Shown here one piece after another: positions 1 to 9,039 of a stretch of 26,656 bases of DNA. Made by a program: the position numbers and the translations under genes. Position 1 is the first letter of the stretch; each line of letters starts with the position of its first letter. Location of the stretch: contig JBAZLV010000029.1 in the NCBI GenBank assembly GCA_041650055.1, forward strand, positions 1 through 26,656. The letters run 5' to 3'. The notes under the pieces are model-generated. The model saw only the letters and a list, made by a program, of their open reading frames with translations. It had not been told where the DNA came from and did no database searches. This DNA is from JBAZLV01 sp041650055. Lineage in GTDB: Bacteria; Nitrospirota; UBA9217.

Positions 1-1
1 C

Positions 2-199
2 AATATGATTAAACGCCATACCCGGCCGAATCAGCAGCTCAAGCAAGGCGGAATTGTGGAAAAGGAAAGTCCACTTGCAGTTTCGAACACAAAATTAATT
101 TGCCCGAAGTGTGACAAGCCGACAGCTGTTGTTCGGATGGAACAAGGCGATGGTACGCGTGCACGGGTATGCAAAATCTGTAAAGCAACGATTGATTAA
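2..199 (+). CDS. rplX: 50S ribosomal protein L24 (5'-truncated, C-terminal part)
   Basis: This is the C-terminal two thirds of ribosomal protein L24, an early assembly-initiator protein that binds 23S rRNA near the exit tunnel. The reading frame is open to the left edge, and the Asn codon before the first ATG gives the family signature N-M-I-K-R-H, so the ATG at 5 is internal rather than the start. Visible family features are the GGIVEKESP segment and a four-cysteine CxxC...CxxC pair (CPKC and CKIC) that could bind zinc, which many bacterial L24 proteins carry. It precedes rplE by 39 bases, the normal spc order. Family identity is very secure. Only the missing 5' end is unknown. Confidence 0.97.
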   Translation, partial: NMIKRHTRPNQQLKQGGIVEKESPLAVSNTKLICPKCDKPTAVVRMEQGDGTRARVCKICKATID

Positions 200-238
200 G
201 GAAGCCAAGTTCAGGCGATGAAATAGGAAGATACTATT

Positions 239-964
239 ATGGCGGACAAGAAAGACAAACCCAAGGGAACGAAGACGGGAGACTCAAAAAAGGCTCCTGC
301 AAAAACACCGAAAGCTGCAGTCAAGCCAAAAGGCAAAGAGGCTTCCAAAGTGGCTACGTATGCACCTGGATCAGGTGAGAGCGGAAAAAAAGAAAAGAAA
401 GCTCCCGAGAAAATGCCAGTTCCCCGGCTGAAACAGCGGTACCATGACATGGCCATTCCGGCGCTTATGAAGGAGTTTCAGTATAAAAATAAAATGCAGG
501 CGCCAAAACTGGTAAAGATCGTGGTTAATGTTGGCATGGGTGAAGCAATTACGAATGCCAAAGCGCTTGATCATGCTGCAGATGAACTGGGGAAAATCAC
601 CGGACAACGGCCGGTTATCACCCGTGCAAAAAAATCAATCGCAACATTCAAACTCAGAGAAGGAATGCCGATTGGCTGTATGGTAACGCTTCGCCGAGAG
701 CGGATGTACGAATTTCTTGATCGTTTTATTAGTGCGGCGCTGCCGCGCATTCGCGATTTTAAAGGAGTGTCATCGAAATCTTTTGATGGGCGCGGCAACT
801 ATACCGTTGGCATCCGTGAGCAGGTGATTTTCCCTGAGATTGAAATAGATAAAGTGGATTCCATTCATGGGCTTGATATTGTTATTGTAACAACTGCACG
901 GACGGATGAAGAAGGCCGCGCATTGCTCGGACATTTGGGCATGCCGTACCGAAAAGCATCCTGA
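239..964 (+). CDS. rplE: 50S ribosomal protein L5 with long N-terminal extension
   Basis: L5 binds 5S rRNA and helps form the central protuberance of the large subunit. The canonical domain starts near residue 62 (PRLKQRYHD) and runs to the C-terminus, including KIVVNVGMGEA and GRGNYTVGIREQ. The protein is 241 residues against the usual roughly 180. The first 60 residues are a low-complexity Lys/Ala/Pro/Gly-rich tail with no predicted fold. The ATG at 239 has a Shine-Dalgarno (AGGAAG, 225-230) at 8 bases. The internal ATG at 413, which would give a normal-length L5, lacks a comparable ribosome-binding site, so I favour the long form. The gene sits in normal spc order between rplX and rpsN. 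Confidence 0.96.
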   Translation: MADKKDKPKGTKTGDSKKAPAKTPKAAVKPKGKEASKVATYAPGSGESGKKEKKAPEKMPVPRLKQRYHDMAIPALMKEFQYKNKMQAPKLVKIVVNVGMGEAITNAKALDHAADELGKITGQRPVITRAKKSIATFKLREGMPIGCMVTLRRERMYEFLDRFISAALPRIRDFKGVSSKSFDGRGNYTVGIREQVIFPEIEIDKVDSIHGLDIVIVTTARTDEEGRALLGHLGMPYRKAS

Positions 965-986
965 TACCGGAGATGATGGAGGAGTA

Positions 987-1172
987 ATGGCAAAGAAGTC
1001 TTTGATAGCGAAGGCAACGCGACCCCCGAAGTTCAAGACTCGAAAATACAATCGATGCCCGCTATGCGGCAGACCGCGAGGGTATCTCAGAAAATTTGAT
1101 ATGTGCAGAATCTGTTTCAGAAACAGGGCGCTCAAGGGAGAGATTCCGGGCGTTATCAAAGCAAGCTGGTAA
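987..1172 (+). CDS. rpsN: 30S ribosomal protein S14, zinc-binding (type Z)
   Basis: This is the short, zinc-dependent form of S14 (61 residues), which binds 16S rRNA in the head of the small subunit. Cysteines at 24, 27, 40 and 43 form the CxxC...CxxC zinc site that separates this form from the roughly 100-residue zinc-free paralogue. The ATG is preceded by GGAGG at 979-983 with a short spacer. It lies 22 bases after rplE and 19 before rpsH, the standard position. A longer in-frame extension upstream overlaps rplE and is not family-like. Confidence 0.97.
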   Translation: MAKKSLIAKATRPPKFKTRKYNRCPLCGRPRGYLRKFDMCRICFRNRALKGEIPGVIKASW

Positions 1173-1191
1173 CCAAAAGGGGTTTGAATCA

Positions 1192-1587
1192 ATGATGACC
1201 GATCCAATAGCGGACATGCTGACACGCATCCGCAATGCCAGTAAGGCAAAACAAGAAAAAGTAGATATTCCTTCTTCGAAATTAAAAATTGAAATTGCAA
1301 AAATTCTAAAAGATGAAGGATATGTAAAAAATGTAAAACTGGTAAAGGACCGACGGCAGGGTCAGATCCGTATCTATCTGAAATATACGGACGATGATAT
1401 CCCCGTTATTCAGGGTCTGAAACGGATCAGCAAGCCTGGTAGGCGAACGTATGCTGGAAGCGCTTCCATCCCGAAGGTCATGGCAGGTCTTGGTACTGCT
1501 ATTCTGTCCACACCCATGGGAATTCAAACCGGGAAACAGGCAAAAAAGAATAATGTTGGTGGTGAGGTTCTTTGCCACGTATGGTAA
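1192..1587 (+). CDS. rpsH: 30S ribosomal protein S8
   Basis: S8 is a primary 16S rRNA-binding protein of the small-subunit platform and, in E. coli, the translational repressor of the spc operon. The protein is 131 residues, the normal family length. It opens with the expected DPIADMLTRIRNA and ends with the conserved GGEVLCHVW motif. The in-frame ORF extends upstream into rpsN, but family alignment puts the start at ATG 1192 (or the adjacent ATG 1195). S8 autoregulation is known for E. coli. I did not identify the target hairpin here. Confidence 0.97.
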   Translation: MMTDPIADMLTRIRNASKAKQEKVDIPSSKLKIEIAKILKDEGYVKNVKLVKDRRQGQIRIYLKYTDDDIPVIQGLKRISKPGRRTYAGSASIPKVMAGLGTAILSTPMGIQTGKQAKKNNVGGEVLCHVW

Positions 1588-1626
1588 GCATTGAATTTGT
1601 GGTCAGCAAACATTAAGGAGCAGTTT

Positions 1627-2175
1627 ATGTCGAGGGTTGGCAAAAAACCGATTGAAATGCCGTCCGGAGTTCAGGCAAAGGTTGAGACGGGGAAGGTTAC
1701 GATTCAGGGACCATTGGGAACAATCAGTCAGATTGTAAATCCAAAACTGGCCATTAAATTGGAAGACAACAAACTTGTGGTAGAACGCCCTTCTAATCAA
1801 AAGATGTATCGTGAACTGCATGGGTTGACGAGAAATCTGCTTGCCAATATGGTAGCGGGTGTCAGCAAAGGATATGAGAGGACACTTGAAATATCCGGTG
1901 TAGGATTCAAGGCAGCGGCACAAGGTGAAAATGTAATGCTTAGCCTCGGGTTTTCGCATCCGATTGTCTATCCGCTTCCCAAGGGAATCAAGGCAACGGT
2001 TGATCCCAAACAGACTCAGATCACGTTAAAAGGGATTGACAAACAATTGATTGGACAGATTGCGGCAAACTTACGAAGTCTGAAAAAACCTGAGCCATAT
2101 AAAGGCAAAGGGATCAAATATAGCAACGAAGTTATTCATCGCAAGGAAGGCAAGGCAGGAAAAGGCGGGAAGTAG
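1627..2175 (+). CDS. rplF: 50S ribosomal protein L6
   Basis: L6 is a two-domain protein near the factor-binding site of the large subunit. The start is ATG 1627, preceded by AAGGAG (1615-1620), giving the family-typical opening MSRVGKKPIEMPSGV and 182 residues. The second half contains GVGFKAAAQG and LGFSHP, and the C-terminal signature KPEPYKGKGIKY is intact. The in-frame extension to 1591 has no ribosome-binding site and is not needed. It follows rpsH by 39 bases. Confidence 0.97.
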   Translation: MSRVGKKPIEMPSGVQAKVETGKVTIQGPLGTISQIVNPKLAIKLEDNKLVVERPSNQKMYRELHGLTRNLLANMVAGVSKGYERTLEISGVGFKAAAQGENVMLSLGFSHPIVYPLPKGIKATVDPKQTQITLKGIDKQLIGQIAANLRSLKKPEPYKGKGIKYSNEVIHRKEGKAGKGGK

Positions 2176-2235
2176 TCCATGTTCGCCGGGAAAAACAATA
2201 TCGGCGATGAACGAATTCATTGATGGAGAACGAAT

Positions 2236-2598
2236 GTGGGTCACAGTAAATTAAAAGCACGACAACGACGGCATACTCGGGTACGAAAAAAAGTGTATGG
2301 AACAACGGAAAAACCCAGATTGAGTGTGTTTAAAAGCCTGAGCCATATTTATGCTCAGCTTATTGATGATACAACCGGCAAAACGCTTCTTACCGCTTCG
2401 ACAACGGAAAAAGGCGCAATGAACGGCTTGAAGCACGGTGGAAACAAAGAAGCCGCAAAAAAAATCGGAACTAACATTGCCGAACGTGCTTTAGAAAAGA
2501 ATATCACAAAGGTGGTGTTTGATCGGGGCGGCTATCGGTATCATGGTTGTATCCAGGCGCTGGCAAATGCCGCGCGGGAAAAGGGTTTGCAGTTTTAG
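2236..2598 (+). CDS. rplR: 50S ribosomal protein L18
   Basis: L18 binds 5S rRNA together with L5. The protein is 120 residues, the usual length. It has a basic N-terminus, the KPRLSVFKSLSHIYAQLIDD core, and a C-terminal FDRGGYRYHG...LANAAREKGL motif. The start codon is GTG at 2236. An overlapping ATG at 2234 is in another frame and reads out quickly. A weak GGAG lies at 2224-2227. Order and spacing to rpsE match the spc operon. Confidence 0.96.
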   Translation: MGHSKLKARQRRHTRVRKKVYGTTEKPRLSVFKSLSHIYAQLIDDTTGKTLLTASTTEKGAMNGLKHGGNKEAAKKIGTNIAERALEKNITKVVFDRGGYRYHGCIQALANAAREKGLQF

Positions 2599-2625
2599 GA
2601 TCAGATATTCATTGTGGAGGCGGCA

Positions 2626-3135
2626 TTGGCAGAGCGATATAACAAGGAAGCAGAGGAAAGCGACGGCCTAAAAGATAAGCTGGTTTACTTAAACCGGGTT
2701 GCAAAAGTGGTTAAAGGAGGCAAGCGGTTTAATTTCAGCGCGCTGGTCGTTGTCGGCGATGGCAATGGAAAGATCGGTGTAGGGAAAGGGAAAGCAGCGG
2801 AGGCTCCGGTTGCCATAAAAAAAGCGGTCGAACGGGCCAAGAAAAGCATGATCCTTGTCTCTTTAAAAGGAGATACCATTCCTCATGAAGTTCTCGGCCG
2901 GTACGGTGCAGGCAAGGTGCTTTTGAAACCGGCCTCTGAAGGTACTGGTTTGATTGCGGGCGGAGCAAGCAGATATGTGCTCGAAGTGGTCGGAGTCAGG
3001 AACGTTCTGTGCAAATCGCTCGGATCAAGCAATCCTCACAATGTGGTCAGTGCCACGATTAACGGTTTAGTCAGATTACGGAGTGCGGAACAGATGGCAG
3101 CGCTTCGAGGAAAATCCGTAGAGGAGCTTGCATAA
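2626..3135 (+). CDS. rpsE: 30S ribosomal protein S5
   Basis: S5 lies at the mRNA entry side of the small subunit and contributes to decoding fidelity. The protein shows the double-stranded-RNA-binding N-domain (LVYLNRVAKVVKGGKRF, then VVVGDGNGKIGVGKGKA) and the C-domain (AGGASRYVLEVVGVRNVLCKSLGSSNPHNVV). I place the start at TTG 2626 because GGAGG at 2616-2620 sits 5 bases upstream, and the result (MAERYNKE) matches family N-termini. The longer in-frame GTG at 2614 overlaps that Shine-Dalgarno, so it is probably not used. The exact start is the only doubt. Confidence 0.95.
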   Translation: MAERYNKEAEESDGLKDKLVYLNRVAKVVKGGKRFNFSALVVVGDGNGKIGVGKGKAAEAPVAIKKAVERAKKSMILVSLKGDTIPHEVLGRYGAGKVLLKPASEGTGLIAGGASRYVLEVVGVRNVLCKSLGSSNPHNVVSATINGLVRLRSAEQMAALRGKSVEELA

Positions 3136-3138
3136 GCA

Positions 3139-3333
3139 ATGGCAAAGACGAGCAAGAAAAAATTAAAAATCACGTTGATAAAAAGCGGCATTGCACGGCC
3201 AGGTACACATAAAGCCGTTTTAAAGGGATTGGGACTTGCCAAGTTGCATCATTCGGTGATCCGGGATGATTCGCCTCAAATGCGCGGCATGATCAATAAA
3301 GTCGCCCATTTGGTCCGGGTTGAAGAATCGTAA
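3139..3333 (+). CDS. rpmD: 50S ribosomal protein L30
   Basis: L30 is a small globular large-subunit protein of 64 residues, near the usual 58-62. The core LKITLIKSGIARPGTHKAVLKGLGL and the ending MINKVAHLVRVEE are family-typical. The ATG is 4 bases after the rpsE stop, so translation is probably coupled, with the ribosome-binding site (GAGGAG) inside the end of rpsE. Some bacteria lack rpmD. Its presence here is ordinary. Confidence 0.95.
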   Translation: MAKTSKKKLKITLIKSGIARPGTHKAVLKGLGLAKLHHSVIRDDSPQMRGMINKVAHLVRVEES

Positions 3334-3373
3334 TGTTCAGATATTAAATCCGAAGAATGGTTGAGAGCATATT

Positions 3374-3814
3374 ATGAAATTAGAAGATTTAAAGCCGTCC
3401 CCAGGGGCGAAGAAAAAAGCAAAACGCGTGGGAAGAGGAGTCGGTTCAGGCTCCGGCAAAACCGCTGGCAAAGGGCATAAGGGTCAGAAAGCACGTGCAG
3501 GCGGTGTCAAGGGGCCTGGTTTTGAAGGCGGCCAGATGCCGCTTCAGCGAAGAATTCCCAAGCGAGGATTCAGTAATATTTTTCGAAAGGAATATGCCAT
3601 TGTAAATCTTCAGGACCTGGCAGCACTCTCCGGTAGCGAACCCATAACCCCTGAAACACTTAAAGAACAGGGATTGGTCAAGGATATGAAGGCTGGAATT
3701 AAAGTGCTGGGAATGGGAGAAGTAAAGACAAAAATAACCATTCACGCGCATAAATTCAGTAAAAGTGCTCTCGAAAAAATTCAGACTGCTGGCGGGAAGG
3801 CCGAGGTGATCTAA
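3374..3814 (+). CDS. rplO: 50S ribosomal protein L15
   Basis: L15 is a late-assembling protein with a long basic N-terminal extension that penetrates 23S rRNA. The first 60 residues are rich in Gly, Lys and Arg (GRGVGSGSGKTAGKGHKGQKAR, GFEGGQMPLQRR), and the globular C-domain ends IQTAGGKAEVI. The length of 146 residues is normal. The gene is followed by secY with only 3 bases between them, a widely conserved linkage. Confidence 0.97.
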   Translation: MKLEDLKPSPGAKKKAKRVGRGVGSGSGKTAGKGHKGQKARAGGVKGPGFEGGQMPLQRRIPKRGFSNIFRKEYAIVNLQDLAALSGSEPITPETLKEQGLVKDMKAGIKVLGMGEVKTKITIHAHKFSKSALEKIQTAGGKAEVI

Positions 3815-3817
3815 CTC

Positions 3818-5116
3818 GTGTTTACCGGATTCAAAAACATATTAAATATTCCCGAGCTCAGAAAGAGAATTGTGTTTGCCCTTTTGATGCTGGCAGTCTA
3901 CCGGATCGGGGCTCATATTCCGACACCTGGGATAAAAGGTGAAGCGCTCAGCCAGTATCTGCACCAGGCTGCAGGCGGGCTGATGGGCTTCTTTGATATG
4001 TTTTCTGGCGGCGCACTTTCCCGGGTTACCATTTTTGCTCTCGGGATTATGCCGTATATTACTGCTTCGATTGTACTTCAGCTTTTGACGGTTGTGATCC
4101 CCCGATTGCAGGCGCTTGCCAAAGAAGGCGAAGCCGGTCGGAAAAAAATTACGGAATACACCCGGTACGGTACCGTGCTCATCGCGGGATTTCAATCATT
4201 CTGGATGGCTGTTGGAATTGAGAAAATGGGTGATGGCGCCTTTGTAGAGGCAACCGGATGGTCGTTCCGCATCCTTACCATGCTCACACTTACCGCTGGC
4301 ACCACGTTTATCATGTGGCTTGGCGAACAGATTACCGAACGAGGAATTGGCAACGGGATATCACTCATCATTTTTGCTGGCATTGTCGCCGGTTTCCCCA
4401 GCGCGGTTGTGAACACCTATGAATTGATGAAATCCGGGGAAATTGCGTATTTCATGGTTTTTGTCATCATTATTCTGGTCGTTTTGGTTGTTGCCGCCAT
4501 TATTATCATGGAGCGCGGCCAACGAAAAATCGCGATTCAATATGCGCAGCGGATGGTTGGAAGAAAGATTTACAAAGGGCAGAGCACCCATCTTCCGCTT
4601 AAGGTTAATTCAGCAGGAGTTATTCCGCCGATTTTTGCATCTTCCATTCTGTTGTTCCCGGCTACCATCGCAGGATTTGCACAGGTAGAGTGGATTAACA
4701 TGATTGCTCAGCAGCTGGCTCCCGGGCAAATGCTCTACACCACAGTATATGTGGGGATGATTGTCTTTTTTGCCTATTTTTATACGGCAATCGTGTTCAA
4801 TCCGGTAGATATTGCTGACAATTTAAAAAAATATGGCGGATTTATTCCCGGAATTCGCCCTGGGAAGAAAACATCCGATTATTTGTACCGTGTTCTGACC
4901 CGTATCACTCTGGGCGGGGCATTATATCTTTCGGCAGTATGCGTATTGCCTGATTTTTTTTACCGATTTTTTAATGTTCCCTTTTATTTTGGCGGCACCT
5001 CGCTTTTGATCGTTATCGGCGTGGCGCTTGATACGGTATCCCAGATTGAATCGCATTTGATTCAGAGACACTATGGAGGTTTTCTGAAAGGCGTTTCCAT
5101 CAAAGGGAGACGATAA
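3818..5116 (+). CDS. secY: Protein translocase channel subunit SecY
   Basis: SecY forms the protein-conducting channel of the inner membrane with SecE and SecG, driven by SecA, whose gene is also in this window (22776-25412). The protein is 432 residues with about ten hydrophobic segments. Recognisable signatures include the N-terminal NIPELRKRIVFALLMLAVYR, the helix-2 region GIMPYITASIVLQL, GERGIGNGISLIIFAGI-type sequence, and the long cytosolic loop with VDIADNLKKYGGFIPGIRPG. The start is GTG at 3818 with GAGGTGAT (3803-3810) as the ribosome-binding site inside rplO. map follows directly. The adk gene commonly found here is missing. Confidence 0.98.
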   Translation: MFTGFKNILNIPELRKRIVFALLMLAVYRIGAHIPTPGIKGEALSQYLHQAAGGLMGFFDMFSGGALSRVTIFALGIMPYITASIVLQLLTVVIPRLQALAKEGEAGRKKITEYTRYGTVLIAGFQSFWMAVGIEKMGDGAFVEATGWSFRILTMLTLTAGTTFIMWLGEQITERGIGNGISLIIFAGIVAGFPSAVVNTYELMKSGEIAYFMVFVIIILVVLVVAAIIIMERGQRKIAIQYAQRMVGRKIYKGQSTHLPLKVNSAGVIPPIFASSILLFPATIAGFAQVEWINMIAQQLAPGQMLYTTVYVGMIVFFAYFYTAIVFNPVDIADNLKKYGGFIPGIRPGKKTSDYLYRVLTRITLGGALYLSAVCVLPDFFYRFFNVPFYFGGTSLLIVIGVALDTVSQIESHLIQRHYGGFLKGVSIKGRR

Positions 5117-5128
5117 ACGGGACGTGCC

Positions 5129-5878
<750 letters not shown>

Positions 5879-5912
5879 GTTGGTAAATTCGAAAACGAGC
5901 TGAAACGATATC

Positions 5913-6131
5913 ATGGCTAAAGAAGATTGCATAGAAGTTCAAGGTACCGTGCTGGAAACACTTCCTAATGCCATGTTTCGGGTGGAAATGGAAAACGGTC
6001 ATAAAATACTGGCCCATATATCAGGAAAGATGCGGATGCATTTTATTAAAATTCTGCCTGGCGACAAGGTGACGGTTGAACTTACGCCGTATGATCTGAC
6101 CCGCGGCAGAATAACGTATCGGTTCAAATGA
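5913..6131 (+). CDS. infA: Translation initiation factor IF-1
   Basis: IF-1 binds the A site of the small subunit during initiation. The protein is 72 residues, the exact family length, and is a single S1/OB-fold domain. It has the core EVQGTVLETLPNAMFRVE, HISGKMRMHFIKILPGD and the end DLTRGRITYRFK. Start ATG 5913. It lies between map and rpmJ in the standard position. Confidence 0.98.
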   Translation: MAKEDCIEVQGTVLETLPNAMFRVEMENGHKILAHISGKMRMHFIKILPGDKVTVELTPYDLTRGRITYRFK

Positions 6132-6189
6132 GAAATGCAGTTGCGAAACTGCATTGTGAAAAAAATTGGAAAGAATGGAAGTTATAACC

Positions 6190-6303
6190 ATGAAAGTACG
6201 CTCATCAGTTCGTAAAATTTGTCCTAAATGCTCCGTAATCAGGAGAAAGGGCATTGTTCGCGTAATCTGCAAAAACGCCCGACATAAACAGCGTCAAGGC
6301 TAA
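6190..6303 (+). CDS. rpmJ: 50S ribosomal protein L36 (zinc form)
   Basis: This 37-residue ORF encodes the smallest ribosomal protein, L36, which stabilises 23S rRNA. It starts MKVRSSVRKICPKC, and the zinc ligands C11, C14, C27 and H32 are all present. That identifies the zinc-binding (type A) form rather than the zinc-free paralogue. The gene sits 58 bases after infA and 66 before rpsM, its conserved place. Confidence 0.97.
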   Translation: MKVRSSVRKICPKCSVIRRKGIVRVICKNARHKQRQG

Positions 6304-6369
6304 GAGTATTTTTTTAGCGTAAAGCATCATGTGCGGAATTTTGGATTTGCTTTTATATGAGGAGGACCT

Positions 6370-6762
6370 GTGGCACGGATTGCCGGAGTAGACTTACCTA
6401 AAGATAAAAAAATTGAAACTGCGCTTACGTATATTTTCGGAATCGGTCCTGCATCGGCCAAAAAAATCCTTGCGGAAGCGGATATTGATCCTAAAACGAA
6501 AAGCGGGAATCTTACCGAATCTGACATTGTGAAAATTCGTACCATTCTCGATCGTGAATATACGGTGGAGGGTGATCTACGCCGCGATATTACGATGCAT
6601 ATTAAACGATTGATGGATACCGGCAGCTACCGGGGGTTAAGACACCGGAGAGGCTTGCCGGCGCGTGGTCAACGGACTAAAACAAATGCCCGGACAAGAA
6701 AAGGGCCTAAAAAATCAGCAATGTCAGGGCGTGGTAAAAAGAAGGGACTTGCGAAAAAGTAG
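6370..6762 (+). CDS. rpsM: 30S ribosomal protein S13
   Basis: S13 sits in the head of the small subunit and forms intersubunit bridges with L5. The protein is 130 residues, slightly longer than the usual 115-126 because of a basic C-terminal tail (KKSAMSGRGKKKGLAKK). The start ARIAGVDLPKDKKIE and the motifs GSYRGLRHRRGLPARGQRTKTNARTRKG are diagnostic. The start is GTG 6370, with GGAGG at 6361-6365, 4 bases upstream. It opens the rpsM-rpsK-rpsD-rpoA-rplQ (alpha operon) group. Confidence 0.97.
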   Translation: MARIAGVDLPKDKKIETALTYIFGIGPASAKKILAEADIDPKTKSGNLTESDIVKIRTILDREYTVEGDLRRDITMHIKRLMDTGSYRGLRHRRGLPARGQRTKTNARTRKGPKKSAMSGRGKKKGLAKK

Positions 6763-6813
6763 GAACGAATGTCCCGGCAGAAGTGAAGCCGGACCGCATG
6801 CACGGGAGATACA

Positions 6814-7188
6814 ATGGCAAAAAAGGGTAAAGAAAGAAAAAACATAGCAAACGGTGTTGCGCATATTCATGCCTCGTTCAATAATACCATTGTGACGATT
6901 ACGGATACAGCCGGAAATGTTCTTAGCTGGTCAAGCTCAGGGAACAAGGGATTTAAAGGATCGAGAAAGAGCACGCCGTTTGCCTCACAGCTTGCCGCAG
7001 AGGCAGCAGCCAAAAAAGCGATGGAACACGGCATGAGGCAAGTTGAAGTGTTTGTCAAAGGGCCGGGAACCGGAAGAGAATCCGCGATCAGATCGATCCA
7101 GGCAGCGGGTCTGGAAATTGTTGCGATCAAGGATGTCACCCCTATTCCTCACAATGGATGCAGGCCACCGAAACGAAGACGGGTGTAA
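6814..7188 (+). CDS. rpsK: 30S ribosomal protein S11
   Basis: S11 is a platform protein lining the E-site mRNA path. It is 124 residues with the conserved NGVAHIHASFNNTIVTITD, SSSGNKGFKGSRKSTPFA and C-terminal PIPHNGCRPPKRRRV. ATG 6814 lies in a GGAGA-preceded context. It is 51 bases after rpsM and precedes rpsD, the usual alpha-operon order. Confidence 0.98.
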   Translation: MAKKGKERKNIANGVAHIHASFNNTIVTITDTAGNVLSWSSSGNKGFKGSRKSTPFASQLAAEAAAKKAMEHGMRQVEVFVKGPGTGRESAIRSIQAAGLEIVAIKDVTPIPHNGCRPPKRRRV

Positions 7189-7271
7189 TGTGGGTACCGC
7201 ATAGCCGTATGCTTCATATATGCAATGAGATTTTTTAAAAGACAGTACAAAGTCACACGTAGGAGGAATCA

Positions 7272-7901
7272 TTGGCACGGTATATTGGATCAGTCTGTAA
7301 GCTCTGCAGAAGAGAGGGAATGAAGCTTTTTTTAAAAGCTGATCGTTGCTATACGGACAAGTGCGCCGTTAGCCGCAGGACCTATCCCCCGGGACAGCAC
7401 GGCCAGGCCCGGATTAAACAATCTGAATACAGTTTGCAGCTTCGGGAAAAGCAGAAAATTCGGCGAGTATATGGTGTCCTGGAAAGCCAGTTCCGCGGCT
7501 ATTTTGAGAAAGCCGAGCGCATGAAAGGCATTACCGGCGATAATCTGCTGCAACTTTTGGAACGACGGCTTGATAATGCAGTTCAGCGCATGGGTTTTGG
7601 CGGATCAAAAAAAGAGGCGCGTCAGCTTATTCGTCATGGCCACTTTCTGGTCAATGGGAAAAAAGTCAATATCCCATCCTTCATCTTGAAGGCAGGAGAT
7701 GTGATTGAACTGCGTGAAAAAAGCAGATCGATTGCCCATATCCAGCAGTCACTTGCGTCCGTGGAAAAACGCGGATTTCCAACCTGGCTGGAAATTGACA
7801 AGACACAGTTTCGCGGGAAAGTGCTCGCCTTGCCGACTCGCGATGAATGTACCTTGCCGACAGTACAAGAACAGCTTGTCGTTGAACTTTACTCAAAATA
7901 A
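7272..7901 (+). CDS. rpsD: 30S ribosomal protein S4 (zinc-binding form)
   Basis: S4 nucleates small-subunit assembly and in E. coli also represses the alpha operon. It is 209 residues with an N-terminal zinc knuckle (C9, C12, C26, C31), the TYPPGQHGQ motif and a central S4 RNA-binding domain (RLDNAVQRMGFGGSKKEARQLI). The start codon is TTG 7272, supported by AGGAGGA at 7261-7267 with a 4-base spacer. The in-frame alternatives are internal. The cysteine-containing form is one of two S4 types known in bacteria. Confidence 0.97.
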   Translation: MARYIGSVCKLCRREGMKLFLKADRCYTDKCAVSRRTYPPGQHGQARIKQSEYSLQLREKQKIRRVYGVLESQFRGYFEKAERMKGITGDNLLQLLERRLDNAVQRMGFGGSKKEARQLIRHGHFLVNGKKVNIPSFILKAGDVIELREKSRSIAHIQQSLASVEKRGFPTWLEIDKTQFRGKVLALPTRDECTLPTVQEQLVVELYSK

Positions 7902-7988
7902 GCAAGTATATCTGTACCTGGATGCAGGTCGGCATCATAATTTTGTTGGTTGTGAGATTACTGCTATTCACTCCGCTACGGAGGCACC

Positions 7989-9011
7989 ATGCTGAAAAAA
8001 ATTAAAGATTTTCAAATGCCTAAAAAGCTTCAATATGATCCGAAAAAAATATCCGATAGCTACGGGAAATTTACCGCAGAACCATTGGAACGAGGGTTTG
8101 GCACCACGCTTGGCAATTCATTGCGAAGAGTACTGCTGTCTTCCCTGGAAGGATCGGCAATTACTTCGATAAAAATTATTGGAGTGCAGCACGAATTTTC
8201 AAGTATTCCAGGCGTTGTTGAGGATACGACGGACCTCATTTTGAATTTGAAAGAGATTCGGCTTAAACTGCATACGGATAAACCAAAAACGCTTACCTTG
8301 AAGGCAAAAGGCCCAGGAGAAGTAACTGCAAGAGATATTGAGGCTGATGCTGAAGTGGAGATTTTAAATCCGGACCTGCACCTTGGAACCATTGACAAGA
8401 ACGGAAAGCTTGAAATAGAAATGCGTGCACGTCGCGGTCGCGGCTACGTCTCGTCCGAAAAAAACAAGGAATCAGGCCAGAGTATCGGGGTTATTCCGAT
8501 CGATTCCATTTTTTCACCCATTCGGAAGGTCAATTTTAAGGTTGAAAATGCCCGGGTAGGACAGGAAACGGAATTCGACAAGCTTGTTCTCGAAGTCTGG
8601 ACCGACGGCAGTATTCGTCCTGATGATGCCATTGCGCATGCTGCAAAACTCTTGAAGGATCATCTTTCCATCTTCATTCATTTGCCAGAAGAAGAGGAAG
8701 AACTGCCTGCAGCTGAAGAAGAAACGAAAAAAACACCAATTTTCAACGAAAATCTGCTCCGCAGTGTCAATGAGCTTGAGCTTTCCGTACGCGCGGCGAA
8801 CTGCCTCAAAAATGCGGGAATTGAAACCATCGCTGAAATGGTTCAAAAGACAGAAAGCGAGATGCTGAAGACAAAAAATTTTGGAAGAAAGTCTTTGAAT
8901 GAAATCAAGGAAATTCTTTCAGAAATGGGTCTCAGCCTTGGCATGAAGGTTGATGACAAGATCGTGGGAGAAGCACGGCGGCTGTTGGCGGAAAGACCAA
9001 GCGAATCTTAA
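7989..9011 (+). CDS. rpoA: DNA-directed RNA polymerase subunit alpha
   Basis: The alpha subunit dimerises to scaffold RNA polymerase assembly, and its C-terminal domain contacts UP elements and activators. The 340-residue protein has the N-terminal dimerisation domain (FTAEPLERGFGTTLGNSLRRVLLSSLEGSAIT) and a conserved core with GRGY. A Glu-rich linker follows near residue 240 (EEEEELPAAEEE), then the C-terminal domain (LELSVRAANCLKNAGI, FGRKSLNEIKEIL). The ATG at 7989 has GGAGG just upstream. A second ATG ten codons in is possible but less well placed. It follows rpsD and precedes rplQ. Confidence 0.98.
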   Translation: MLKKIKDFQMPKKLQYDPKKISDSYGKFTAEPLERGFGTTLGNSLRRVLLSSLEGSAITSIKIIGVQHEFSSIPGVVEDTTDLILNLKEIRLKLHTDKPKTLTLKAKGPGEVTARDIEADAEVEILNPDLHLGTIDKNGKLEIEMRARRGRGYVSSEKNKESGQSIGVIPIDSIFSPIRKVNFKVENARVGQETEFDKLVLEVWTDGSIRPDDAIAHAAKLLKDHLSIFIHLPEEEEELPAAEEETKKTPIFNENLLRSVNELELSVRAANCLKNAGIETIAEMVQKTESEMLKTKNFGRKSLNEIKEILSEMGLSLGMKVDDKIVGEARRLLAERPSES

Positions 9012-9039
9012 ACAATAATTCAAAGGCAAGGAATTTAAA

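Noticed and set aside
770..1300. 176-codon minus-strand ORF under rplE, rpsN and rpsH
   Set aside because: It is antisense to three secure ribosomal genes and has no family resemblance, so it is a shadow frame.
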